A DNA stretch of 64,000 nt from contig NZ_AUAX01000027.1 in assembly GCF_000428945.1 (NCBI RefSeq), positions 1 to 64,000 of the forward strand, in the 5' to 3' direction. The position numbers and the translations under genes were made by a program. The DNA comes from Hamadaea tsunoensis DSM 44101. Lineage in GTDB: Bacteria > Actinomycetota > Actinomycetes > Mycobacteriales > Micromonosporaceae. A model generated the notes under the pieces. That model was not told where the DNA came from, made no database searches, and worked only from the letters and a program-made list of their open reading frames with translations. Of this stretch, positions 33,173-41,583 are shown piece by piece; position 1 is the first letter of the stretch, and every line of letters begins with the position of its first letter.

Positions 33173-34684
33173 TCAGCTCTCCGGGCAACGGAACCCGATC
33201 GGGTCCAAGATCACGTACCAGTCGCCCTCGGTGGCCTCGGACGAGACCGAGATGGTGACCGGATCGCCCTCGTGCAGGTCGAGGTGGGCGTCCGACAGGC
33301 ACGCGCTCTGCTCGCTGAGTGAGTACCCCCAGCTCTTCAGGACGGCGGCGTCGGCGTCACCGACCCGGATAGTCAGCCGGCCGGGGCTCTGCTGATAGCC
33401 GGTGACCGCCATGGACTTCTTCCACGGGAGGGTGATGGAACGCAGGTGAGCGGGGTCGATGCGCGGCCCGTCGAACGGCAACGACTCCGGCAGCGGCTCC
33501 AGCGCGGCCGGGCGCGTCGGGAACGGATACTCGTCCCACGGCACCTCCTGCAGGACGGCGACCGCCCACTGGCCGTGCACGCTGCTGCCGGCCGGCAGTG
33601 GTTCCCTGTCTCCGAGGTAGGCGATCCTGACGTGGAACGACATGGGCACGCCGGCCTTCGGCCGCAGTCTCGGATCGCGTTCGAATCCGCCCGCCAGGCC
33701 GCCGCTGCGGTACCACTGCGGATCGGTGATCGTCAGGCCGCTCTCGCACGACTCGCCGAAGCCGCCGGCGTGGCCGGTCTGCGGGAACGACAGGTAATGC
33801 ATGATCGACTTTGGCCCGAGCGGGTCTACGGACGGTCCGTTCTGGACGCACTTGATCGCGATCCAGACCGGCTGGTCGCTGTCCGGCGTCCAGGTGAAGT
33901 CGCCTTCGGGATGCGAGAGGTCCTGAACGGGGAAGGCCCGCACGAGCCGCTTGCCACCGAAGTAGGCGGCCCCGGCCCGGGAGAGGGCGGTCGCCGAGGG
34001 CGTCGGGGTCGGCTGCACGGGGTGCGGTTGCGCCCGCCGGCCCAGGCCGACGCCGAACAGCACGCCGAGCAGGAGCGACAGCACCACCGCGACCGCCGCC
34101 ACCGCCGTCGCCGTACGCGTACGCCGGGCCTGCTCGATGCGCGTACGCACACCGGCGACGCGTTCCGTGCCGGGGGTCGTCGTGACCAGGTCGGGCAGCG
34201 CGAACGCGGACAGGGTCGGGTCGACGCGCAGTTTCGCGAGGGCCTTGGACGCGTAACCCTTCACCGCGCCGGGCGAGATCTCCAGCACCTGCGCGATCTG
34301 CGCCTCGGACAGGTCCTCGAAGTAGCGCAGCACCAGTACCGCCTGCTGCTGGCGGGGCAGTCTGCGGACGGCCCGCCACACCTCGTCGCGGTCGTCGTAG
34401 CGGCGCTGCGGCGGGACGTCGCCGGGCCGGTCGGGCAGCGCGTCGCTCGGCTCCTCCGTGGACGAGCGCCGCCCCCACCACGAGTTGTACGCGTTGACCA
34501 GGGACTTGCGCACGTACGGTTCGGGATCGCCCTCGATGCGGTGCCAGACCCGCCAGCACCGGGCGTACGCGGTCTGCAGCAGGTCCTCGGCGAGCGCGTG
34601 GTCGCGGGTGTACATGTACGCGAGCCGCAGCAGTCGCCCGGACCGGTCTCGGACGAACGCCTCGAAGTCGTCGCGGCCGGCCAT
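33173..34684 (-). CDS. SigE-family ECF sigma factor fused to a membrane anchor and outer domain
   Basis: A 503-aa protein. Residues 1-165 are a SigE-type ECF sigma factor (FEAFVRDRSGRLLRLAYMYT, DHALAEDLLQTAYARCWRVW as region 2, LPRQQQAVLVLRYFEDLSEA then VLEISPGAVKGYASKALAKL as region 4). After a linker comes a single membrane segment (AVAAVAVVLSLLLGVLFGVG, about 195-215) and then some 285 residues of extracytoplasmic sequence with three cysteines. The frame is intact. The sigma domain would thus be tethered to the membrane until released or act there, sensing with its own outer domain. It lies downstream of, but is separate from, the sigma/anti-sigma pair at 34782-35985. Confidence 0.88.
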   Translation of the reverse strand: MAGRDDFEAFVRDRSGRLLRLAYMYTRDHALAEDLLQTAYARCWRVWHRIEGDPEPYVRKSLVNAYNSWWGRRSSTEEPSDALPDRPGDVPPQRRYDDRDEVWRAVRRLPRQQQAVLVLRYFEDLSEAQIAQVLEISPGAVKGYASKALAKLRVDPTLSAFALPDLVTTTPGTERVAGVRTRIEQARRTRTATAVAAVAVVLSLLLGVLFGVGLGRRAQPHPVQPTPTPSATALSRAGAAYFGGKRLVRAFPVQDLSHPEGDFTWTPDSDQPVWIAIKCVQNGPSVDPLGPKSIMHYLSFPQTGHAGGFGESCESGLTITDPQWYRSGGLAGGFERDPRLRPKAGVPMSFHVRIAYLGDREPLPAGSSVHGQWAVAVLQEVPWDEYPFPTRPAALEPLPESLPFDGPRIDPAHLRSITLPWKKSMAVTGYQQSPGRLTIRVGDADAAVLKSWGYSLSEQSACLSDAHLDLHEGDPVTISVSSEATEGDWYVILDPIGFRCPES

Positions 34685-34781
34685 CCCGTCTCCCCCTCGG
34701 TTCCCTCTGGTAGCCGCATCAGCCGTGCGGTCACGAGAAGGTACCGGCCGACCGCCGCGAAAGGTTGTACGCGGTTTTCCG

Positions 34782-35459
34782 TCAGCGGGTGGCGGTGTAG
34801 ACGGTTCCGTCGGGGGCCGTCATCCATACGGAGGCGACCTGCGGGATCTCCATCGACAGCGGGAAGCCGTAGCCGGGGAAGCTCGTACCCACCCTCATCG
34901 AGGGGATGCTGTGCTTCGTCCCGGCGGTGTCGATCACGTCGAACTGGTAGACGCCGTCGGCCATCGGCTCCTGCAGCGCCGCGTATGCCCAGTTGGGGTT
35001 GCCCTGCCAGAAGAAGACGGTGCCCACCTTGTCGCCGGCCGGGGACAGCAGGGGCGCGGTGGTCAGTTTCCGTGCCTGGGTGGCGGCGGGGATCGGGAGG
35101 TGGGTCTGGGCGAGGGTCGTCACCCCGACGCCGGCGCCCGCCGCGGCGATCGCGATGAGGCAGGCGGCGAGGGCGTAGCGCCAGCGGCGGCGCGGCACGG
35201 GGCGCGCCGGCACGGGCACGGCCACGGGTGCCGGGGCGAGGCGCGCGAGGACCGCCTCGGCGAAGCCCGGCGGCGGCGCGATCGCGGGCGCGAGTCCGAG
35301 CAGCCCGTCCGCGGTACGCGCGAGCGCGTCGGCCTCGGCGGTGCAGTCGTCGCAGCCGGCGAGGTGGTCGAGGACGGCCCGGCGCTCGGCGGCCGCCAGC
35401 GTGCCGGTGGCGAACTCGGCCAGCAGCTCGCGGATCTCGGCGCAGCTCAGCTCACTCAT
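34782..35459 (-). CDS. Anti-sigma factor with zinc-finger (RskA-like)
   Basis: A 225-aa membrane protein. The cytoplasmic anti-sigma domain has the zinc motif HxxxCxxC (H32, C36, C39 in HLAGCDDC). The membrane segment is ALAACLIAIAAAGAGVGVTT near residues 95-115, and the outer part, an RskA-C-type beta domain, ends in APDGTVYTATR. Its start overlaps the sigma gene end by 8 bases. It should hold the neighbouring sigma factor inactive until proteolysis. Confidence 0.92.
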   Translation of the reverse strand: MSELSCAEIRELLAEFATGTLAAAERRAVLDHLAGCDDCTAEADALARTADGLLGLAPAIAPPPGFAEAVLARLAPAPVAVPVPARPVPRRRWRYALAACLIAIAAAGAGVGVTTLAQTHLPIPAATQARKLTTAPLLSPAGDKVGTVFFWQGNPNWAYAALQEPMADGVYQFDVIDTAGTKHSIPSMRVGTSFPGYGFPLSMEIPQVASVWMTAPDGTVYTATR

Positions 35460-35985
35460 CGCCGACCTCCAACCGGTCGCGCAGGCGGGCGAGGCCGAGC
35501 CGGATGCGGGTCTTCACGGTGCCGAGGGGCAGGTGGTCGCGCTCGGCGATCTCCCGGGCGGTCAGCCCGTAGAAGTTGTTCAGCGTGACCGCGCGGGCCT
35601 GTTCGGGGGGTAGGTGGCGCAACGCGTCGCGCAACCGGTCGGCCTCGGCGACGTCGGGTTCGGCGCTGGGCGATTCGAGCAGCCCGGCCAGGCGTTCGGG
35701 ATCGATCGGCTGGTCCGTACGCGCCCGCAACGCGTCGATGGCGGCGTTGCGCGTGATGGCGAGCAGCCAGGAGATCACCGAACCGCGCCGGCCGTCGTAG
35801 GCGCCGCCGTAGCGCCAGCAGCGCACGAACGCGTCCTGCGCGACCTCCTCGGCCAGCCCGCCCGAGCCGACGATGGTCACCGCCAGGCCGAAGACCCGGC
35901 CCTGGTGGCGTCGGACGAAGACGGCGGCCGCGGCGGCATCACCCGCCGCCATGGCGGCCAATAGGTCTTCGTCACTCGCCGGCAC
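35452..35985 (-). CDS. ECF sigma factor (SigK-like)
   Basis: A 177-aa sigma-70 family factor. Region 2 reads RRHQGRVFGLAVTIVGSGGL then AEEVAQDAFVRCWRYGGAYD. Region 4 reads LRHLPPEQARAVTLNNFYGL then TAREIAERDHLPLGTVKTRI. The start is set at GTG 35985, as an extension upstream would add non-conserved proline-rich sequence. It is co-transcribed with its zinc-finger anti-sigma partner and is probably autoregulated from the 467-base region upstream. Confidence 0.92.
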   Translation of the reverse strand: MPASDEDLLAAMAAGDAAAAAVFVRRHQGRVFGLAVTIVGSGGLAEEVAQDAFVRCWRYGGAYDGRRGSVISWLLAITRNAAIDALRARTDQPIDPERLAGLLESPSAEPDVAEADRLRDALRHLPPEQARAVTLNNFYGLTAREIAERDHLPLGTVKTRIRLGLARLRDRLEVGDE

Positions 35986-36452
35986 CCCAGAATTGTGCGG
36001 GTCCGGCCCCGCCCGCGCCACCCCGGGGTGGACGATGCCCACGACCTGCCCGTCGACCGGCCCGTCCCCCGCGGCCGGGCGCGGCGCCCCCGCCATGCCG
36101 GGCGCCGCGCGGCCGCCGGACAGCAACCCCGCCGGTCGGCGGAGCCGGTTCGGCACCGCCCCCGGTGCCCACTGCCGGTACAGCTTCCTCACCCCCGGTA
36201 CGTGTCCCCGACGCCCCGGATCCGGACATGCCGCGCCACCTGGCCACAGAGGCGGACACGCCCGAGCATTCCGATGATCATGTAACCTGCCGGATGCGTC
36301 ATAGGTATATACCGCCGCCGGGGCCCGCCGGGATCTGCTGGCGCGCACCCGCGTGAAAGACGATGATCGCAAGTGACTGCTACGCACGGTCGACGCGACG
36401 ATTCCCGGCGACCGACAACCGGAAAGCTTCCATCAGACAGGGAGATCCGCAC
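35986..36452. promoter_or_regulatory. Divergent intergenic region between sigma operon and MFS exporter
   Basis: 467 bases without a convincing gene. It should hold promoters for the leftward sigma/anti-sigma operon and the rightward exporter. The segment near the exporter is less GC-rich (36275-36320) and includes the perfect 10-base palindrome GGTATATACC at 36304-36313, a possible repressor site. I could not identify -35/-10 elements with confidence. Confidence 0.5.
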
Positions 36453-38123
36453 ATGACGACGGAGCCGGCCGCGCAGGCGCCGAAGGCTTCTCCGGGCGGG
36501 GCACCGGTGTTGAAGCACAGCCCGTGGCTGGTGCTCTTCACGCTGTGCCTGGGCTTTTTCATGATCTTGCTGGACACCACGATCGTGAACATCGCGATCC
36601 CGGACATGATCGACAAGCTCGACGCCTCGCTCGACCAGATCCTCTGGATCATCAATGCGTACATCCTGGTGTACGCCGTACTGCTGATCACCGCGGGCCG
36701 CCTCGGCGACCTCTACGGCCCGAGACGGCTGTTCATCATCGGCCTCGCGGTCTTCACGCTCGCCTCGGCCGCCTGCGGTCTGGCCCAGAACCCGAGCCAG
36801 CTCATCGTCTTCCGGATCATCCAGGGTGTCGGTGGCGCGCTGCTCACACCGCAGACCCTCTCGGTGATCACGGTGATCTTCCCGCCGGAGAAGCGGGGGG
36901 CCGCCTTCGGCCTCTGGGGCGCGGTCGCGGGCGTCGCGACCGTGGCCGGCCCGACCCTCGGCGGCTGGCTCGTCACCAACTGGGACTGGCGCTGGATCTT
37001 CTACGTCAACGTCCCGATCGGCATCCTCGCCCTGGTGCTGGCCGTGATCGTGATGCCGGAGCTGAAGCTCAACCGGCAGCACAAGCTGGACATCGTCGGT
37101 ACGCTGCTCGCCACCGTCGGCCTGTTCCTGCTCTGCTACGGCCTGATCGAGGGCCAGTCGCACGACTGGGGCAAGGCCTGGGGCCCGATCACGATTCCGA
37201 TGATCATCGGCGCCGGCGTGGTCGTCCTCGGCCTCTTCTTCTGGCAGCAGTACGCCAACCGCAACGGCGAGCCGCTCATCCCGTTCAGCATCTTCAGCGA
37301 CCGCAACTTCTCGCTGATGAACTGGGTCGTCTCGGCGATCTCGTTCGGCATGCTGGGCCTGTTCCTGCCGCTGGTGATCTACCTGCAGTCGGTGCTGGGC
37401 CTGACCGCGCTGCAGGCCGGCCTCACCACCGCGCCGATGTCGCTGGTCTCCATGGTCGTCGCGCCCATCGCCGGCCGGATGGCCGACAAGCTGGGCGGCA
37501 AGTACATCCTGTTCTTCGGCCTCTGCCTGTGGGTGGTCGGCCTGAGCCTCGTGGTGTACTCCGCGCAGGTCGACTCCAACCGGGGCGACCTGATCCCGGG
37601 CCTGCTCGTCGCGGGTCTCGGCCTCGGCTGCACGTTCGCGCCGCTGCAGACGATCGCGATGCGCAACATCCAGCCGCAGGTCGCCGGGGCCGCCTCGGGT
37701 CTGATCAACACGACCCGGCAGCTGGGCGCGGTCATCGGCTCGGCCGCGGTCGGCGCGCTGCTGCAGTCGCAGCTCGCCACGCAGCTGACCGACAAGGCCA
37801 CGGCCAACGCCGCCGGCCTGCCGCCCGAGGCGCAGAGCCGGTTCGTCGAGGGCTTCGCCAACGCCGCGTCCTCCGGCCTCGAGGTCGGCGCCGGCCAGAG
37901 CGGCGCCCAGCTACCGCCCGGTACGCCGCAGAACATCATCGACCTCGCACTCAAGACGTTTCACGAGGCGTTCACCGCGGCCATGCGCAACACGATGATC
38001 CTGCCGCTGACGGTCCTGGCGATCGCCGCGCTCAGCGTCCTGTTCGTCAAGCGGCGCAAGAAGAACGGTACGCAACCGGCCGGTGAGGCGGCCGCCTCGG
38101 ACACCGCCACCGCCCACGCCTGA
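36453..38123 (+). CDS. MFS multidrug exporter, DHA2 (EmrB/QacA) type
   Basis: A 556-aa transporter with 14 membrane segments driven by proton antiport. Motif D1 is LDTTIVNIAIPDM in helix 1, motif A LGDLYGPRR follows helix 2, and motif C GVATVAGPTLGGWLV lies in helix 5. GGGAG eight bases before the ATG fixes the start. A Lys/Arg-rich tail ends the protein. No TetR or MarR regulator is adjacent, and the divergent neighbour is a sigma factor. A nested palindromic repeat begins 10 bases after the stop. Confidence 0.94.
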   Translation: MTTEPAAQAPKASPGGAPVLKHSPWLVLFTLCLGFFMILLDTTIVNIAIPDMIDKLDASLDQILWIINAYILVYAVLLITAGRLGDLYGPRRLFIIGLAVFTLASAACGLAQNPSQLIVFRIIQGVGGALLTPQTLSVITVIFPPEKRGAAFGLWGAVAGVATVAGPTLGGWLVTNWDWRWIFYVNVPIGILALVLAVIVMPELKLNRQHKLDIVGTLLATVGLFLLCYGLIEGQSHDWGKAWGPITIPMIIGAGVVVLGLFFWQQYANRNGEPLIPFSIFSDRNFSLMNWVVSAISFGMLGLFLPLVIYLQSVLGLTALQAGLTTAPMSLVSMVVAPIAGRMADKLGGKYILFFGLCLWVVGLSLVVYSAQVDSNRGDLIPGLLVAGLGLGCTFAPLQTIAMRNIQPQVAGAASGLINTTRQLGAVIGSAAVGALLQSQLATQLTDKATANAAGLPPEAQSRFVEGFANAASSGLEVGAGQSGAQLPPGTPQNIIDLALKTFHEAFTAAMRNTMILPLTVLAIAALSVLFVKRRKKNGTQPAGEAAASDTATAHA

Positions 38124-38132
38124 TCCGTCGGG

Positions 38133-38215
38133 CTTGATCCCGTTTGGATCAGGGATTCGCACGTAATCTTGGACCAAGATTCGGGTGATTTCCCTGATCC
38201 AGGCGGGATCTTGGC
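38133..38215. repeat. Nested palindromic repeat, copy A
   Basis: An approximately 80-base element. The outer arms TTGGATCAGGGA and TCCCTGATCCA pair, and the inner palindrome AATCTTGGACCAAGATT is at 38165-38181. The middle (cacgtaatcttgg...ccaagattcgggtg) is nearly identical to copy B at 43591-43677. The outermost arms are partly decayed. It lies between convergent genes and runs into the 3' end of the flavin reductase gene. Confidence 0.9.
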
Positions 38216-38796
38216 GTCTCGGAGCGGTAGCTGTGGCCCAGTTCCCGGCCCAGCCCGAAGTAGTGCCGGAAGTTGTAGATCAGCGGATGCCAGCGGGCCG
38301 GGTCGACGTGCTGCGTACCGGGGATGACGAGGGACGGGTCGGCGTGCACGGTCAACACCCGGGCCTGCACGATGAAGAAGCCGTCGGCGGCCGCCCGGTC
38401 GATCCGCTCCGTACGCGCCTCCAGCTGCAACGGGCATTCGGCCACCCGCGGCGGGCGTACGCTCACCGACGCGATCGGCGCGAGTCCCGCCGCGCCGAAC
38501 TTGTCGCGTACGTGGCGGTGGCTGGACTGCTTGCCGGCCGGAACCGGATCCGCGCCGGTCAGCGGGGCGAGGCGTTCCACCGCCGCCCACTGGCCGGCCC
38601 CGGGCAGGTTGACCACGAGGTCCGGCCTCTCCGCCAGGTTACGGGCCGTGTGGCCGTCCTCGCCGAGGCCGAGGACCAGCGTCCAGCCGAGCGCCCAGGC
38701 CGACGAGATCGGCGCCAGGTTCGCCGAACCGTCGGAGTTCTCGGTCGACAGCAGCACGACGGGCGTACCGAAGTAGAGGATGCGCGGGGTGATCAT
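38149..38796 (-). CDS. Flavin reductase-like domain protein
   Basis: A 215-aa FMN-binding split-barrel protein. ITPRILYFGTPVVLLSTENS, then SANLAPISSAWALGWTLVLG is the flavin-binding core of the family used by many two-component monooxygenases, though this subgroup is often linked to ArsR regulators. The last 20 or so residues (SRLDQGNHPNLGPRLRANP) are encoded by the palindromic repeat, so the original stop was probably replaced. The ATG at 38796 is preferred over GTG 38799. It is divergent from an ArsR-like regulator. Confidence 0.88.
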   Translation of the reverse strand: MITPRILYFGTPVVLLSTENSDGSANLAPISSAWALGWTLVLGLGEDGHTARNLAERPDLVVNLPGAGQWAAVERLAPLTGADPVPAGKQSSHRHVRDKFGAAGLAPIASVSVRPPRVAECPLQLEARTERIDRAAADGFFIVQARVLTVHADPSLVIPGTQHVDPARWHPLIYNFRHYFGLGRELGHSYRSETPRSRLDQGNHPNLGPRLRANP

Positions 38797-38820
38797 CACG
38801 ACCGCGACAATAGGTTCGCG

Positions 38821-38844
38821 ACGGTTCGGTGGCCGCCGAACCGT
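38821..38844. promoter_or_regulatory. Perfect 9-9 palindrome, probable ArsR-type operator
   Basis: ACGGTTCGG-TGGCCG-CCGAACCGT, 24 bases, midway in the 68-base gap between the divergent flavin reductase and winged-helix regulator starts. The symmetry and position are what is expected of an autoregulated divergent pair. Confidence 0.75.
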
Positions 38845-38864
38845 GGCCGCGAGAGGATCGGCGG

Positions 38865-39542
38865 ATGAGCTCGCCCGACCTCGCCGCCTTCGCGTCCCTG
38901 CTCGCCGACCGGACCCGCGCCAGTTTCTGCCTGGCGCTGCTCGACGGCCGGGCCTGGACGGTGTCGGAGCTGGCCCGGATGGCGGCGGTCACCCCGTCGA
39001 CGGCAACGGAGCACGTGCACAAACTCGTCGGCGGCGGGCTGCTGGCCGAGGAGCGCCAAGGCAGACACCGCTACGTACGCCTGCGCGACGCCGACACCGC
39101 TCAGCTCATCGAGACGCTGGCGCAGGCGGCACCGGTGTCGGCCCGCCGGGTGACCGGGCTGGCCGACGACCGGCGCCGGCACGCGCTCGCGTACGCCCGG
39201 ACCTGCTACGACCACCTCGCGGGGGCGCTCGGGGTGAGCATCACGCGGGCGATGACCCGGCACGGCTTCGTGACCTGGACCGACGGGCCGGCGTTGACGC
39301 CCACGGGCAGCGCCTGGCTGGCCGAGCTGGGGGTGAAGGTGCCCGCGCCGACCCGGCGGCCGCCGCTGCGGCCGTGCCTGGACTGGACCGAGCGGCAGCC
39401 GCACCTGGCGGGGGCGGTCGGCGCGGCGCTGTGCGACCACCTGCGGGCGGCAGGCTGGGTGGTGCCGATCGGCACGGGCCGTGCCCTCGCCGTCACGGAC
39501 GCGGGACGGGCCGCCCTCACCACCTGGGACGCCCTCCCCTGA
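38865..39542 (+). CDS. ArsR-like winged-helix regulator
   Basis: A 225-aa regulator. The HTH at 5-80 reads LAAFASLLADRTRASFCLAL, then WTVSELARMAAVTPSTATEH, with a wing HRYVRLRDADTAQLI. The C-terminal 120 residues are a longer ligand domain with conserved cysteines in YARTCYDHLAGALG and PCLDWTERQPHLAGAVG, a pattern typical of the actinobacterial ArsR subgroup with a C-terminal zinc-ribbon-like domain. GAGAGG lies 8 bases upstream of the ATG. It is probably the repressor of itself and the flavin reductase. Confidence 0.9.
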   Translation: MSSPDLAAFASLLADRTRASFCLALLDGRAWTVSELARMAAVTPSTATEHVHKLVGGGLLAEERQGRHRYVRLRDADTAQLIETLAQAAPVSARRVTGLADDRRRHALAYARTCYDHLAGALGVSITRAMTRHGFVTWTDGPALTPTGSAWLAELGVKVPAPTRRPPLRPCLDWTERQPHLAGAVGAALCDHLRAAGWVVPIGTGRALAVTDAGRAALTTWDALP

Positions 39543-39590
39543 CGCCCGGCCCCGCGATCGATCAGACCGCATTCGAACGCAGTGGGCGGG

Positions 39591-40568
39591 TCAGCGTACG
39601 AGCGGGGGCAGTCCCGCCAGCCCGAACAGGTCCGGGTCCAGGTACGCCGACACCCGCGTGACCCCGCGCCGGCCGACGGTCAGCACCTGCAGCGCATGCG
39701 CCCGGAACACGTCGCCGTCGCGCAGGTACGTGGCGAACGCGGGCTGGCCGTTGGCGTACGTGGGCTGGAGACGGTGCACGCCGCGGGCGAGGATGCGGCT
39801 GCCGAGGAAGCCGACGACCGCCCGGCGGCCCGCGTACCAGGTCGGCAGCGGCGGCATCTCCCAGACCGCGTCCCGGCTGAGCAGCCGCGTCAGCTCGGCG
39901 ACGTCGGCGTTCTGGAACGCGGTCGCGTACCGGTCGAGCAGCGTGCGCTGGGCCGGGTCGGTCGGCTCGGCGAGTTCGTCCGGATCGGGGGCGACCTCGT
40001 CGAGCTGGGCCCGGGCGCGCTGCAACGCGCTGTTCACGGCGGCCGTCGTCGTTCCGAGCAGGTCGGCGACCTCGTTGGCCCGCCACGCGAGCACCTCGCG
40101 CAGGATCAGCACCGCCCGCTGGCGCGCCGGCAGGTGCTGCAGCGCCGCGACGAACGCCAGCCGCATCGACGCCCGCCCCTCGGCGACCACCGCCGCGTCC
40201 GCGAACGCGCCGTCGGGCGCCGGCCCCAGCCACGACACCTCCGCGGCGGCACCCGCGGGTGGTGCCGCCGGGTCGGCCGGTGCGGCCAACCCGGACGGCG
40301 TCACCCGGCGGCCGTTGCCCGCCAGTTCCTTGAGGCACAACCGGCTCGCGATCCGGTACAGCCACGTGCGAATCGATGACCGGCCCTCGAAGCCCGCGTA
40401 CGCGCGCCAGGCCTGCAGGTACGTCTCCTGCACCACGTCCTCGGCATCGTGGATCGACCCGAGCATCCGGTAGCAGTACGCCAGCAGCTCCCCCCGGTAC
40501 GCCTGTGCGCGTACCGTGAACTGCTCCGCGTCGGAGGGGCGGCCGCCGGGCAGGACGGCGCTGCTCAT
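39591..40568 (-). CDS. ECF sigma factor with SnoaL-like domain (SigX5/SigG type)
   Basis: A 325-aa sigma factor. Region 2 reads YRMLGSIHDAEDVVQETYLQ and region 4 reads LQHLPARQRAVLILREVLAW then RANEVADLLGTTTAAVNSAL. From about residue 205 a SnoaL-type fold follows (LLDRYATAFQNADVAELTRL, WYAGRRAVVGFLGSRIL), which in this class replaces a separate anti-sigma protein. The ATG overlaps the stop of a 57-aa gene (ATGA), tying it into an operon with the DUF899 protein. Confidence 0.93.
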   Translation of the reverse strand: MSSAVLPGGRPSDAEQFTVRAQAYRGELLAYCYRMLGSIHDAEDVVQETYLQAWRAYAGFEGRSSIRTWLYRIASRLCLKELAGNGRRVTPSGLAAPADPAAPPAGAAAEVSWLGPAPDGAFADAAVVAEGRASMRLAFVAALQHLPARQRAVLILREVLAWRANEVADLLGTTTAAVNSALQRARAQLDEVAPDPDELAEPTDPAQRTLLDRYATAFQNADVAELTRLLSRDAVWEMPPLPTWYAGRRAVVGFLGSRILARGVHRLQPTYANGQPAFATYLRDGDVFRAHALQVLTVGRRGVTRVSAYLDPDLFGLAGLPPLVR

Positions 40569-40738
40569 GACGCGGGCCAGATCATGACGAGCATGGCGGC
40601 GGCCATCACCGAGTGGGCGGCGTGGGTCAACCGGTCGACCGGCCGCAGCCCGGACCGCAGGCCGAGACCGACGAAGGTCAGGCCGGCGGCGGACAGCGCG
40701 ACCAGCAGCAGCCAGCGCAACGGCTCCGAGTAGATCAC
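40565..40738 (-). CDS. 57-aa membrane peptide, DUF5134-like N-terminal part
   Basis: Starts GTG at 40738 with GGAG six bases upstream and stops at 40565, overlapping the sigma ATG by 4 bases. Sequence: VIYSEPLRWLLLVALSAAGL, then a short loop GLRSGLRPVDRLTHAAHSVM and AAAMLVMIWPAS. Two short membrane segments flank a His-rich loop (HAAHSVMAAAM), which resembles the first two helices of DUF5134 proteins (normally about 180-200 aa). It lies 12 bases after the DUF899 stop. It may be a truncated DUF5134 protein kept for coupling or a genuine micro-membrane protein. Confidence 0.7.
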   Translation of the reverse strand: MIYSEPLRWLLLVALSAAGLTFVGLGLRSGLRPVDRLTHAAHSVMAAAMLVMIWPAS

Positions 40739-40750
40739 GGCGATCTCCGC

Positions 40751-41488
40751 TCAGTGGTGATGGTGGCCGTGCGCCGCCGCGGCCGTCCCGTACGTGTCGT
40801 GGTACGGGAACTGGTTGACGTAGTTCCGCCGGCCGAGCGGGGTCAGGTCGAGATAGTGGTACGTGCTCAGCAGCACCTCGGCCCCCCGTCCATAGGTCGA
40901 GTACGCGTGGAACACCTCCCCCGCATCGTCCCGGACGAAGACGCTGAGCGCCTGGGCGTCCCCGGCGACGGCGTACCCGAGGTTCTCGGCCTCCATCGTG
41001 GCCTTGTCCTTGTAGTTGTATTCCACCGGCGCGACCGATTCATCGTTGGTGACGTGGAAGTCGTAGTTGAAGCTGCTGCCCGCCGACGAGTACCACGGCA
41101 CCGTCCAGCCCATCCGCGTACGCCACGCGTCCAGCTTCGCCAGCGGGGCCCGGGAGATCAGCGCGAACGTGGTGTCGCTGTAGTGCAGGTGATCGAGGCG
41201 GCCCACGTTGTCGACCGCGTACGAGCAGCTGGGGCAGCCTTCCTCCCAGTCCGGGTGGAACATGAAGTGGTAGACCAGCAGCTGGCGGCGGCCCTCGAAC
41301 AGGTCCGCCAGGGTGGCCTCGCCCGCGGGTCCGGTGAAGCGGTAGTCCCGGTCGACCGGGACCATGCCCAGCGCCTGCCGGCGGGCGGTCACCGCGTCCG
41401 CGGCCCGCATGACGGCCTTCTCCTCGGCGAGCAGGTCCAGCCGGGCGGCCAGCCACTCGTCGGGGGACACGATCTGCGGAAGTGTCAT
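40751..41488 (-). CDS. DUF899 thioredoxin-like protein
   Basis: A 245-aa protein of the DUF899 family (thioredoxin fold). It has IVSPDEWLAARLDLLAEEKA at the start, YHFMFHPDWEEGCPSCSYAV with the CxxC-like pair GCPSC near residue 90, and WTVPWYSSAGSSFNYDFHVT. It ends in a natural HGHHHH tail after AAAA, so it may bind metal. GGAAGG precedes the ATG by 7 bases. It is the first gene of an operon with the small membrane peptide and the SigX5-type sigma factor. Its reaction is unknown. Confidence 0.9.
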   Translation of the reverse strand: MTLPQIVSPDEWLAARLDLLAEEKAVMRAADAVTARRQALGMVPVDRDYRFTGPAGEATLADLFEGRRQLLVYHFMFHPDWEEGCPSCSYAVDNVGRLDHLHYSDTTFALISRAPLAKLDAWRTRMGWTVPWYSSAGSSFNYDFHVTNDESVAPVEYNYKDKATMEAENLGYAVAGDAQALSVFVRDDAGEVFHAYSTYGRGAEVLLSTYHYLDLTPLGRRNYVNQFPYHDTYGTAAAAHGHHHH

Positions 41489-41583
41489 CGTCTTGCCTTC
41501 CTCTCGTGGACGGCTGCGTACCGTCCACGGATATAGAGGAGGAAAGGACCGGAAACTCATCGGCGGCCCGGCCGCCGGGGGCT

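Noticed and set aside
33173-34684. Sigma/outer-domain fusion as a sequencing frameshift joining two genes
   Set aside because: No internal start with a ribosome site or frame break is seen, and codon use is continuous across the joint.
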